A DNA stretch of 64,000 nucleotides from Aedes albopictus (Eukaryota > Arthropoda > Insecta > Diptera > Culicidae), in contig NC_085136.1 of NCBI RefSeq assembly GCF_035046485.1, positions 325,032,175 to 325,096,174 on the forward strand. The letters are read 5' to 3'. This document shows positions 34,441 to 45,480 of this stretch, piece by piece. Each line of letters starts with the position of its first letter. The first letter of the stretch is position 1. The notes under the pieces are model-generated. The model was not told where the DNA came from. It searched no databases and saw nothing but the letters and a program-made list of their open reading frames with translations. Position numbers and translations under genes: made by a program.

Positions 34441-34747
34441 ACGGTCGGACTTGATTATTCATAGTCAGGTTCTAAAGCTTCCCAGACATATATCTGAGAA
34501 ACGGAATACTCTACAAAGCTGTAATTTAAATTAATTACCAATCAAGCAATCATGGTTGGCTTGATCAAATGTCCAAATTTCAGCTCTATACATCATTTCG
34601 TTCCCCGGATAATCGAGTCCGAACTGTGACAAAACAAATCATACAATAACCTCGTACAGTATACATTCCTAGAATATGTTAACAAGGTTCTATAAAGGTT
34701 CATCGAAGGGCATTCCCGTTCGTATCGCAACCTGATTTACAATCAAA
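34441..34747. other. Unassigned intronic sequence
   Basis: No recognised feature. Confidence 0.4.
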
Positions 34748-35305
34748 ATGACATCTGGCAATATAAATGAATATTTGATTAACTCTTACATTTGCTGTCT
34801 GACTGCCTTTACTACGGTGACGACGATGACGACGTTCCAACCGCGAGGAGGCAAACATTTATCGACCTGTCACCGTACATCATCGCACAACGGCGCGAAT
34901 CCTAATTCTGTTCCCTGCCTCAATTCACCCACAATTTCAACCGAAGACTCCCCTCCGACTAACTGTCTGCCTGCTGAAAGACGACACCACAACTCACATC
35001 ATCCTCATCCTTCATCCCATTCCCAAGCTACCATGCACGGCCGCCGCCGCCGCCATCCTAATCCTGATCTTATCGTAGAAAATCGCAGCGGTTCAAGTGG
35101 CAACCGACATTCCTACTCCACCTCCTGTCTATCTCATTTGGGGAAGAACGGGGTAAAACGATCTTTTTGGAATAGAGTGGCTTTAGTCTTGGAGTACAAG
35201 AAGTGTTCCAGAAAATCTAGTGTCCACCTTTCAACAACTGGATTGTTAGAATGTTATGTCCCTATTAAAGCACCAGTAATTTCTTATCATAAACCATATT
35301 CTTAA
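34748..35305 (+). other. Open, GC-richer segment; candidate cryptic exon
   Basis: 185 codons open, rich in H, S, T, N and P, in otherwise AT-rich intron 4. It contains six cysteines but no CC-x3-C knottin core, and no AG acceptor directly before a Cys codon, so it does not fit the exon pattern of the gene. A GGGTAAAA donor-like site occurs near 35152, shortly after a cysteine (TSCLSHLG). The pyrimidine-rich tract at 34995-35025 could be an acceptor. Most likely conserved or chance-open intron sequence; an alternative exon is possible. Confidence 0.2.
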
Positions 35306-35553
35306 GATCTGTTAACTTATTCGACGAGAAGAAACGCCTCTGCTAATATGAACAATTTGTTCAGAAAAAAAAAGTAGCCTGTCGACACATTCACAAACCT
35401 TTAAGGCATACCGGCGTTTGAGTTGACGTTATTATCTACACCACTAAAGATCTCATTAGCCAGGTTCAAATTCGATATCCGCGGACCATGTCTTACCTAT
35501 CTCCTCCTTGGTTGTCATTGCTTAACTCATCAGTTTCTCTTCTCATCCAACAG

Positions 35554-35619
35554 TGCTCCCGACAGGAGGATTGCTGCTCCATGAGATGTCACTCGTACCG
35601 GCGCAAGTGTGTCACGTAA
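35554..35619 (+). CDS. Knottin-like gene, terminal exon E (21 codons plus stop)
   Basis: Last coding exon, entered after a T/C-rich tract ending CAACAG. Cysteines fall at residues 1, 7, 8, 12 and 19 (C-x5-CC-x3-C-x6-C) and the protein ends two residues later at TAA (35617-35619). Joined in phase 0 to exon D or to any of A-C it would complete the final knot. It has no linker and no further cysteine, so it is the natural C-terminal cap of the array. The residues between cysteines are more basic (R, K, H) than in the other units. Confidence 0.82.
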   Translation, partial: CSRQEDCCSMRCHSYRRKCVT

Positions 35620-36419
35620 AGGAGAGGAGAGATGCAACGCGTCGTACACATCTAGTAGACGTGCACACACACGCAACAAACAAACATACATACAAATACA
35701 TAATAGAGGCGCGCGCGAATGGCGAGGAAGTTGATCAGTAGTTATCAGTGCTGAGAGGAGGAGCATGCTGAAAGGTGGGAGAGATGTCTCCCATGGAAAG
35801 AACTTGAAATGTTTTTTTTATTGATGGAGGAAGGTGGCAAAACGAAGGGTAGTGGATTTCGTGCTAAAAGTAAATTTTAATGGAATCTACGGTTTTTTTT
35901 TATTTTCTAAAGTTTAAGAAAATCGATTGGGAGTTCATAGAAATGAGGATTCTTAATGAAAAGTTTTTTCGTTTGCACCTGAGAAAAGTATGAGGTTTTA
36001 TAACGGTTTTAAAAGAGCATTAGATCCTTGATATAGCTAATTTTTTTCAGCTGGAATTCATTCTTGGTTTCACATCGGCTTTAAAACAATTGTTGTGCCT
36101 TCAAATCAGTTTAAATGCATATCTCGGCCCTTAATACCGCAATAAAACCAAAAATGAATCCGTCGACCCCACAATTTGAGACGCCGAACGACCAACAAAA
36201 TTTATGAAATCGGCAACCATTTAGATTGTCAATATGGTGTTTTATGGAACAGCCGCAGCCGGCGACGGCGCCACCACCACCGCTTGAGCCACCTTCCTCC
36301 CTCCAGTTTGCTTTTATTTTATATTTTATATTCCCTTCAATCAACATTTTATTAAACATATATTTTGCTGCTGTGATGAAACACGATCCCACCCACGACC
36401 TGGATGGCGGGGATCTGTT

Positions 36420-36505
36420 GAGGAGCAAGAGTGAGCATGAGCGCGAGTGTGAGTGCGATAGCGAGCGAAAGCGAGAGAGAGAGCGAAACAGCGAGAATGC
36501 GATTT
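36420..36505 (+). repeat. Purine-rich GAGCGA-type low-complexity run
   Basis: Irregular repetition of GAGCGN/GAGTGN hexamers grading into GAGAGAGAGA, next to the candidate polyadenylation signal. Confidence 0.7.
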
Positions 36506-36511
36506 AGTGGA

Positions 36512-36517
36512 AATAAA
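36512..36517 (+). terminator. Candidate polyadenylation signal AATAAA
   Basis: AATAAA about 895 bp after the stop codon of exon E, followed within 40 bp by TGTGTTTG, a typical downstream GU-rich element. AATAAA is common in this AT-rich DNA, so position is the main support. Confidence 0.4.
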
Positions 36518-36799
36518 TCATAAATGAAACAAAACTCTGTGTTTGATATCGTGGTTGATTAGAGATGGATTCAGCGCAGCGGTTTGACGGAGAAGAACCT
36601 CCGGGTAAAGGCTTGCATACGGGATCAAAGATTGCGAGTCTCTCTGTGGTTCCAAGCTAGATGATGTGATGTGCACTGCTGCATCAGATGGTGGTGCATC
36701 TCTGTAGGATTCAGCCTATACGCTGCAGCTCTATTTGATGATGGAACATTAATATGGCAATCCTTGCGCTCGAACCGACCGAGGCGAGACTGGATCATA
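36518..36799. other. Unassigned intergenic sequence
   Basis: Non-repetitive; no gene recognised. Confidence 0.4.
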
Positions 36800-38021
36800 T
36801 ACACTCCCGTTCAAAAGTTTGGGGTCACCCCCTCAAAAACATGTCATTTTTTTAGGCCCATATCTCCGCCAATTTGCGTCCGATTTCAAAACCCTAGGTT
36901 TCATTCAAAAGATAATAAGTCAAAGAAACTTTGAACATGATTTAAAAGAAACTTTTTCAAAAAAAATTGGTATGTAAACTTAACCCAAAGTTGCCAAATT
37001 TTCTAAAAAATAAATATAAACTTACGGCACTGTCGCTGGAAATTGGGTCGACCAAATTTTAAGATGAGAGCGGTAATATGACCCATTTTCTATTAGCTTT
37101 CAACTGCTTTTTACAGAACTTAGCTAAAAAATCTAGAAAAAAAGTTATTAAGTAAATTATTCTTTGATGTCATCGACCAAAAGTTTGGGGTCACCCCTCA
37201 AAATGCTGTATCGGTCAAAAGTTTGGGGTCACTATCGTAAAACATGGAAAAGTGATTTGTTGATATCTTTGTCATCTTTCATTCAATTTTAATTCTTCTT
37301 GGCTTATTTGAAACAAAATTAATGATACTTACTGCATAGACATTGAACCACACATATTTGTTGAAATTTACATACTTAAACTTAACGTAAAGTTGCCTCA
37401 TTTTTTGAAGCGTGATAAAATGTACTAACTTTACATAACATTTTTATATACAAAAATCGTTAAATACGTTAAGTTGAAAACATCAAACGTAAATTAAGTT
37501 AATTATCTTTGAAATGAGCCAAAAATAATTAAAATTGAAGTATAGATGACGAAGATATCACCAAATCATTTTTCCATGTTTTACGAAAGTGACCCCAAAC
37601 TTTTGGCCGATACATCATATTGAGGGGTGACCCCAAACTTTTGGTCGATGATATCAAGGTTTAATTTACTTAATAACTTTTTTTTCTAGATTTTTTAGCT
37701 AAGTTCTGTAAAAAGCAGTTGAAAGCTAATAGAAAATGGGTCATATTACCGCTGTCATCTTAAAATTTGGTCGACCCAACTTCCAGGGACACTGCCGTAA
37801 GTTTATATTCATTTTTTAGAAAATTTGGCAACTTTGGGTTAAGTTTACATACAATTTTTTTTGAAAAATTTTCTTTTAAATCATGTTCAAAGTTTCTTTG
37901 ACTTATTATCTTTTGAATGAAAGCTAGGGTTTTGAAATCGGACGCAAATTGGCGGAGATATGGGCCTAAAAAAATGACATGTTTTTGAGGGGGTGACCCC
38001 AAACTTTTGAACGGGAGTGTA
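36800..38021. mobile_element. 1.2-kb near-perfect palindromic element with TA target
   Basis: TA at 36800-36801 and 38020-38021 flank 36802-38019, which is almost entirely one palindrome with ~600-bp arms meeting near 37410. Ends start CACTCCCGTTCAAAAG. AAAAGTTTGGGGTCAC is repeated three times per arm. A long hairpin RNA would form if it were transcribed. No transposase; Tc1/mariner-type TA duplication. Confidence 0.85.
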
Positions 38022-38529
38022 CCTACAACAGTCTCTCCCATGACTAGCGCATGTTCAATTAGTCCGATGGATGCTAAATATTTATTCATGAACGGGATAT
38101 TGCCCGGTTACGGAGCCATGGCTTAGTCTGAGCCAGGTTTCGCGTTCCATTGCTAGGGCTAGGACATTTTTATGGCGATTGAAAGCGCTCATCCATGCAT
38201 ATTGCCGTGAAACAGGCTGTATTTATTCACAAGCAATCAATGCTCAATGGATAATTGATTTCTCATGCATATGTTGTGGTTGATTTACTTTGTATAATAT
38301 TCTTGGTAAACTGTCATCGTCTATAGTGAAGAGTAAATAAAAACAACATCATTTGTAGAGGTATGAAAAGATTCTCGTAGATGCGGCTTAGGGGATTCCC
38401 AAAAAGTTACCAGAGAGCCCAAGAAGGGAGTTCCATGGGGTTTTAGAGGCGTTCCAAGGGGTTGTTTCAGGAGATTTCAGCAGCCTTCTAGGGCGTCCTG
38501 TCAGAATTCGATAAGATTTCTATGGGATT
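38022..38529. repeat. Unassigned sequence grading into degenerate repeats
   Basis: 38022-38390 is unassigned. 38390-38529 has GGTTTTAGAGGCGTTCC / TTTCAGGAG words of the ~10-bp family, leading directly into the 23-bp satellite. Confidence 0.45.
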
Positions 38530-38889
38530 ACAGGGGTTGAGTCTTGTGAAAGATTCTCTCAAAATGTTAGGCAGGATTCTCTCAGAATTCTGAGATGGAT
38601 TCTCTCAGAAACTTGAGAAGAATTTTCTCAGCATTCTGAGAAGGATTCTCTCAGAATCCTGAATAAGACTCTCGGAATGCTGAGAAGGTTTCTCTCAGAA
38701 TGCTGAGAAGGATTCTCCCAGAATGCTGAGAAAGATTCTCTCAGAATCCTGAAAAGGATTCTCTAAGAATTCTGAGAAGGATTTTCTCAGAATCGTGAGA
38801 AGAATTCTTTCAGACACCTGAAAAAGATTCTCTCAGAATCATGAAAAGGATTCTCTTAGAATCTTAAAAAGGATTCTCTCTGAATCCTG
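38530..38889. repeat. Diverged left arm of the 23-bp satellite
   Basis: About 15 degenerate units of GATTCTCTCAGAATnCTGAGA type, spaced about 23-24 bp, with many substitutions. Separated from the main array by the inserted elements at 38890-39927. Confidence 0.75.
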
Positions 38890-39927
38890 CACGGAAAGAT
38901 CGATGTACACAGAGCAAGGAGTAACCGCAGACAGACGTTCAAGTTTGAATCAGCAGCTTGTGTAAAAAACATGGCCGCCACAAATTGCCAAGTGGCAATC
39001 AGCGAACAGATGGCGCTAGCGACGTTCATATTCAATCGCTGCCTCACATGTGCGTTGCGACCAACAACTGTCACCACGGTCGTCTTCCAGCCGGATGGCG
39101 GGAAAAGACCGCACGTGTTGCACGCTAATAATGTTTCCACATAATTTGTGCAGAGTAAATGACTTTTATTTAATGTCTAAAATCTTTTGCACAAATTAGC
39201 GCAGGACTCTTGTAAAATAATTTACACAATCTTACTTTTATTTTGCATAGATTTGCTTGAATAAAACTGCCTTAGAATGAACTTCACTCGCATTGGGAAA
39301 TCTTTGTGAATGTGACACAAATGTAGGAATGATTTTGACAGTGTTTGTTTTGATTTTATTTTTCGGTGGGTGGTGAATTGGGTGGTAAGTAAGCGGCTGG
39401 AAGCACGTGGTTTCTCAAACTGTCAACTGCACGCGACTGCACTGTGGCAATCGGTTGCCTAGGTGTCGCTAGTGAAAATTTACATAGAAAATTTGAATAA
39501 ATTTGTTCGAGCTAGAACGTCTGTCTGCGGAGTAACTTTCACGCAGCGTTCGAAAAGACAAAAGATTTCATGCAAACTTGTGTGAAAATTCACGCAAATT
39601 TGTGTAACACCGGATCAGCATATTTTTGGTGCTGATCCAGTCGTACGCAAATATGAGTGGAAAATCCTTTGTCTTTTCGCAAGTTACTCATTCGCTGTGT
39701 ACTTTCGTTTTAGGGTGTGCACCCTTAAATGAAACAACACAGCACACGAGTAACTTTCACGCAGCGACCGAAAAGACAAAAGAATTTTCACGCAGATTTG
39801 TGTAACACCGGATCAGCACATTTTTTGTGTTGATCCAGTGTTACACAAATCTGCGTGAAAATTCTTTTGTCTTTTCGGTCGCTGCGTGAAGGTTACTCGT
39901 TTCGCTGTGTACATCGAGTTCTGCGTG
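38890..39927. mobile_element. Nested MITE cluster inserted in the satellite
   Basis: Outer inverted ends share TCGATGTACACAG. Inside are two copies of one foldback family (about 38903-39702 and 39737-39911), each with AGTAACTTTCACGCAGCG and CGAAAAGACAAAAG inverted around a GGATCAGCAC centre. The second copy is a near-perfect ~70-bp-arm hairpin. The first is split by a third element (38925-39530). A minus-strand 94-codon frame at 38856-39140 crosses element boundaries and is not a gene. Confidence 0.7.
38920..39535. mobile_element. 606-bp TIR element with 5-bp TSD AGTAA
   Basis: Perfect 16-bp inverted ends CCGCAGACAGACGTTC at 38925-38940 and its complement at 39515-39530. Direct repeat AGTAA at 38920-38924 and 39531-39535. 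The empty site is visible in the sister copy near 39748-39754, where GAGTAACTTTCACG is uninterrupted. No transposase recognised. Confidence 0.75.
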
Positions 39928-42900
39928 TGGGCAGAATTCTCTCTGAATTCTGGGCAATATTCTCTCTGAATCCTGGGCAGCATTCTCTCTGAATCCTGGG
40001 CAGGATTCTTTCTGAATCCTGGGCAGGATTCTCTCTAAATCCTGGGCAGGATTCTCTCTGAATCCTGGGCAGGATTCTCTCTGAATCATGAGCAGGATTC
40101 ACTTGGAACCCTGAGCAGGATTCTCTCTGAATCCTGGGCAGAATTCTCTCTGAATCCTGAGCAGAATTCTCTCTGAATCCTGAGCAGGATTCTCTCTGAA
40201 TCCTGGGCAGGATTCTCTCTGAATTCTGGGCAGGATTCTCTCTGAATTCTGAGCAGTATTCTTTCTGAATTCTGGGCAGGATTCTCTCTGAATCCTGGGC
40301 AGGATTCTCTCAGAATCCTGAGCAGGATTCTCTCAGAATCCTGAACATGATTCTCTCAGAATCCTGAGCAGGATTCTCCCAGAATCCTGAGCAGGATTCT
40401 CTCAGAATCCTGAGCAGGATTCTCTCAGAATCCTGAGCAGGATTCTCTCAGAATCCTGAGCAGGATTCTCTCAGAATCCTGAGCAGGATTCTCTCAGAAT
40501 CCTGAGCAGGATTCTCTCAGAATCCTGAGCAGGATTCTCTCAGAATCCTGAGCAGGATTCTCTCAGAATCCTGAGCAGGATTCTCTCAGAATCCTGAGCA
40601 GGATTCTCTCAGAATCCTGAGCAGGATTCTCTCAGAATCCTGAGCAGGATTCTCTCAGAATCCTGAGCAGGATTCTCTCAGAATCCTGAGCAGGATTCTC
40701 TCAGAATCCTGAGCAGGATTCTCTCAGAATCCTGAGCAGGATTCTCTCAGAATCCTGAGCAGGATTCTCTCAGAATCCTGAGCAGGATTCTCTCAGAATC
40801 CTGAGCAGGATTCTCTCAGAACCCTGAGCAGGATTCTCGCAGAATCCTGAGCAGAATTCTCGCAGAATCCTGAGCAGGATTCTCGCAGAATCCTGAGCAG
40901 GATTCTCTCAGAATCCCGAGCAGGATTCTCTCAGAATCCTGAGCAGGATTCTCTTTGAATCCTGAGCAGGATTCTCTTAGAATCCTGAGCAGGATTCTCT
41001 CAGAATCCAGAGCAGGATTCTCTCAGAATCCTGAGCAGGGTTCTCTCAGAATTCTGAGCAGGATTCTCTCAGAATCCTGAGCAGGATTCTCCCAGAATCC
41101 TGAGCAGGATTCTCCCAGAATCCTGAGCAGGATTCTCCCAGAATCCTGGGCAGGATTCTCCCAGAATCCTGAGCAGGATTCTCCCAGAATCCTGAGCAGG
41201 ATTCTCCCAGAATCCTGAGCAGGATTCTCCCAGAATCCTGAGCAGGATTCTCCCAGAATCCTGGGCAGGATTCTCCCAGAATCCTGGGCAGGATTCTCCC
41301 AGAATCCTGGGCAGGATTCTCCCAGAATCCTGAGCAGGATTCTCCCAGAATCCTGAGCAGGATTCTCCCAGAATCCTGAGCAGGATTCTCCCAGAATCCT
41401 GAGCAGGATTCTCCCAGAATCCTGAGCAGGATTCTCCCAGAATCCTGAGCAGGATTCTCCCAGAATCCTGAGCAGGATTCTCCCAGAATCCTGAGCAGGA
41501 TTCTCCCAGAATCCTGAGCAGGATTCTCCCAGAATCCTGAGCAGGATTCTCCCAGAATCCTGAGCAGGATTCTCCCAGAATCCTGAGCAGGATTCTCCCA
41601 GAATCCTGAGCAGGATTCTCCCAGAATCCTGAGCAGGATTCTCCCAGAATCCTGAGCAGGATTCTCCCAGAATCCTGAGCAGGATTCTCCCAGAATCCTG
41701 AGCAGGATTCTCCCAGAATCCTGAGCAGGATTCTCCCAGAATCCTGAGCAGGATTCTCCCAGAATCCTGAGCAGGATTCTCCCAGAATCCTGAGCAGGAT
41801 TCTCCCAGAATCCTGAGCAGGATTCTCCCAGAATCCTGAGCAGGATTCTCCCAGAATCCTGAGCAGGATTCTCCCAGAATCCTGAGCAGGATTCTCCCAG
41901 AATCCTGAGCAGGATTCTCCCAGAATCCTGAGCAGGATTCTCCCAGAATCCTGAGCAGGATTCTCTCAGAATCCTGAGCAGGATTCTCTCAGAACCCTGA
42001 GCAGGATTCTCTCCGAATCCTGAGCAGGATTCTCTCAGAATCCTGGGCAGGATTCTCTCAGAATCCTGGGCAGGATTCTGTCAGAATCCTGGACAGGATT
42101 CTCTTAGAATCCTGGGCAGGATTCTCTCAGAATCCTGGGCAGGATTCTCTCAGAATCCTGGGCAGGATTCTCTCAGAATCCTGGGCAGGATTCTCTCAGA
42201 ATCCTGGGCAGGATTCTCTCAGAATCCTGGGCAGGATTCTCTCAGAATCCTGGGCAGGATTCTCTCAGAATCCTGGGCAGGATTCTCTCAGAATCCTGGG
42301 CAGGATTCTCTCAGAATCCTGGGCAGGATTCTCTCAGAATCCTGGGCAGGATTCTCTCAGAATCCTGGGCAGGATTCTCTCAGAATCCTGGGCAGGATTC
42401 TCTCAGAATCCTGGGCAGGATTCTCTCAGAATCCTGGGCAGGATTCTCTCAGAATCCTGGGCAGGATTCTCTCAGAATCCTGGGCAGGATTCTCTCAGAA
42501 TCCTGGGCAGGATTCTCTCAGAATCCTGGGCAGGATTCTCTCAGAATCCTGGGCAGGATTCTCTCAGAATCCTGGGCAGGATTCTCTCAGAATCCTGGGC
42601 AGGATTCTCTCAGAATCCTGGGCAGGATTCTCTCAGAATCCTGGGCAGGATTCTCTCAGAATCCTGAGCAGGATTCTCTCAGAATCCTGAGCAGGATTCT
42701 CTCAGAATCCTGAGCAGGATTCTCTCAGAATCCTGAGCAGGATTCTCTCAGAATCCTGAGCAGGATTCTCTCAGAATCCTGAGCAGGATTCTCTCAGAAT
42801 CCTGAGCAGGATTCTCTCAGAATCCTGAGCAGGATTCTCTCAGAATCCTGAGCAGGATTCTCTCAGAATCCTGAGCAGGATTCTCTCAGAATCTTGAGCA

Positions 42901-45138
42901 GGATTCTCTCAGAATCCTGAGCAGGATTCTCTCAGAATCCTGAGCAGGATTCTCTCAGAATCCTGAGCAGGATTCTCTCAGAATCCTGAGCAGGATTCTC
43001 TCAGAATCCTGAGCAGGATTCTCTCAGAATCCTGAGCAGGATTCTCTCAGAATCCTGAGCAGGATTCTCTCAGAATCCTGAGCAGGATTCTCTCAGAATC
43101 CTGAGCAGGATTCTCTCAGAATCCTGAGCAGGATTCTCTCAGAATCCTGAGCAGGATTCTCTCAGAATCCTGAGCAGGATTCTCTCAGAATCCTGAGCAG
43201 GATTCTCTCAGAATCCTGAGCAGGATTCTCTCAGAATCCTGAGCAGGATTCTCTCAGAATCCTGAGCAGGATTCTCTCAGAATCCTGAGCAGGATTCTCT
43301 CAGAATCCTGAGCAGGATTCTCTCAGAATCCTGAGCAGGATTCTCTCAGAATCCTGAGCAGGATTCTCTCAGAATCCTGAGCAGGATTCTCTCAGAATCC
43401 TGAGCAGGATTCTCTCAGAATCCTGAGCAGGATTCTCTCAGAATCCTGAGCAGGATTCTCTCAGAATCCTGAGCAGGATTCTCTCAGAATCCTGAGCAGG
43501 ATTCTCTCAGAATCCTGAGCAGGATTCTCTCAGAATCCTGAGCAGGATTCTCTCAGAATCCTGAGCAGGATTCTCTCAGAATCCTGAGCAGGATTCTCTC
43601 AGAATCCTGAGCAGGATTCTCTCAGAATCCTGAGCAGGATTCTCTCAGAATCCTGAGCAGGATTCTCTCAGAATCCTGAGCAGGATTCTCTCAGAATCCT
43701 GAGCAGGATTCTCTCAGAATCCTGAGCAGGATTCTCTCAGAATCCTGAGCAGGATTCTCTCAGAATCCTGAGCAGGATTCTCTCAGAATCCTGAGCAGGA
43801 TTCTCTCAGAATCCTGAGCAGGATTCTCTCAGAATCCTGAGCAGGATTCTCTCAGAATCCTGAGCAGGATTCTCTCAGAATCCTGAGCAGGATTCTCTCA
43901 GAATCCTGAGCAGGATTCTCTCAGAATCCTGAGCAGGATTCTCTCAGAATCCTGTGCAGGATTCTCTCAGAATCCTGTGCAGGATTCTCTCAGAATCCTG
44001 AGCAGGATTCTCTCAGAATCCTGAGCAGGATTCTCTCAGAATCCTGAACAGGATTCTCTCAGAATCCTGAGCAGGATTCTCCCAGAATCCTGAGCAGGAT
44101 TCTCTCAGAATCCTGAGCAGGATTCTCTCAGAATCCTGAGCAGGATTCTCTCAGAATCCTGAGCAGGATTCTCTCAGAATCCTGAGCAGGATTCTCTCAG
44201 AATCCTGAGCAGGATTCACTCAGAATCCTGAGCAGGATTCTCCCAGAATCCAGAGCAGGATTCTCCCAGAATCCAGAGCAGGATTCTCCCAGAATCCTGA
44301 GCAGGATTCTCCCAGAATTCTCCGAATCCTGCTTAGGATTCTCTCCGAATCCTGCTTAGGATTCTCTCCGAATCCTGAGCAGAATTCTCTCAGAATCCTG
44401 GGCAGGATTCTCTCAGAATCCTGAGCAGGATTCTCTCAGAATCCTGGGCAGGATTCTCTCAGAATCCTGGGCAGGATTCTCTCAGAATCCTGGGCAGGAT
44501 TCTCTCAGAATCCTGGGCAGGATTCTCTCAGAATCCTGGGCAGGATTCTCTCAGAATCCTGGGCAGGATTCTCTCAGAATCCTGGGCAGGATTCTCTCAG
44601 AATCCTGGGCAGGATTCTCTCAGAATCCTGGGCAGGATTCTCTCAGAATCCTGGGCAGGATTCTCTCAGAATCCTGGGCAGGATTCTCTCAGAATCCTGA
44701 GCAGGATTCTCTCAGAATCCTGGGCAGGATTCTCTCAGAATCCTGGGCAGGATTCTCTCAGAATCCTGGGCAGGATTCTCTCAGAATCCTGGGCAGGATT
44801 CTCTCAGAATCCTGGGCAGGATTCTCTCAGAATCCTGGGCAGGATTCTCTCAGAATCCTGGGCAGGATTCTCTCAGAATCCTGGGCAGGATTCTCTCAGA
44901 ATCCTGGGCAGGATTCTCTCAGAATCCTGGGCAGGATTCTCTCAGAATCCTGGGCAGCATTCTCTCAGAATTCTGAGCAGGATTCTCTTTTCAGGATTCC
45001 GAGAATGCTTCTCTCTGAATTCCAAGATGGATTATCTCAGAATCCCGAAAAGGTTCTTTCAAAATCCTTAAAAGGCCTCTCTCAGAATCTTGAGTAGGAT
45101 TCTCTCTGAACCCTGCACAGGATTCTCCCAGAGTTCTG
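39928..45138. repeat. 23-bp satellite array, about 5.2 kb, roughly 225 units
   Basis: Unit: arm AGGATTCT, loop CTC, arm AGAATCCT, spacer GAGC. The two arms are exact complements. Homogeneous blocks differ at two sites: spacer GAGC or GGGC and loop CTC or CCC. CCC loops dominate about 41080-41950; GGGC spacers dominate about 42030-42660 and 44390-44960; GAGC with CTC fills most of the rest. The edges (39928-40300, 44970-45138) are more diverged. There are no unique spacers, so it is not a CRISPR array. Confidence 0.95.
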
Positions 45139-45480
45139 TTTCTGTTTAAGAAAGTTTACGGTGGATTGAAGGAAGTTCACGGGGATATCAGGAGACATCA
45201 AGGGCTTCCAGGAGCGCTCTAAATTGCTTGAGGGACTTCATAGGGAATTCGAGGTATTGCAAGACGTTAGTAAAGTAAGTCAAGACATTCTATGGGACTT
45301 CAAAAAGCTTCAGGGGTTGCAGTGGAGAGCTAAAGGGATCATGATGAACCTGTGCTTATTTGTGGTCCGCTCTGAGGATGTTAATACTTAGTCGGATGTG
45401 TTAAGCTTGTAGGAGTTGCAACGCATTTCAAAGCGTTTCAGTGGATTTCAGGTTGTTTCAGTGCGTTTCAGTGTAAAAGA
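45139..45480. repeat. Degenerate ~10-bp repeat tract (TTTCAGRGG family)
   Basis: GGGGATATCAGGAGACATCAA- and GCGTTTCAGTGG-type words directly after the satellite. Confidence 0.5.

Larger units (their letters stand above)
22914..35553 (+). other. Intron 4 of the knottin-like gene (about 12.6 kb)
   Basis: From GTAAGTA after exon D to the CAACAG acceptor of exon E. It holds an antisense RNase H LINE, an RT LINE split by a TTAA foldback element, a TA-flanked element, a LINE with gag and endonuclease remnants, and degenerate 10-bp and 12-bp repeats. An additional unrecognised exon cannot be excluded; the best non-repetitive candidate stretch is 34748-35160. Confidence 0.6.
35620..36540 (+). other. 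Probable 3' UTR of the knottin-like gene
   Basis: Follows the TAA of exon E. It contains a CA/AC-rich stretch near 35655-35700, non-repetitive sequence and a purine-rich GAGCGA-type low-complexity run at 36420-36500, then AATAAA and a downstream GT-rich segment. Extent is inferred from the first well-placed AATAAA; transcripts could end elsewhere. Confidence 0.4.

Noticed and set aside
39841..40102. Repetitive proteins on the minus strand at the satellite edge
   Set aside because: Two overlapping frames read the same 23-bp units; translation is a by-product of the repeat.
39928..45138. CRISPR array
   Set aside because: Units are contiguous 23-bp copies with no unique spacers, no cas genes, and the context is eukaryotic.
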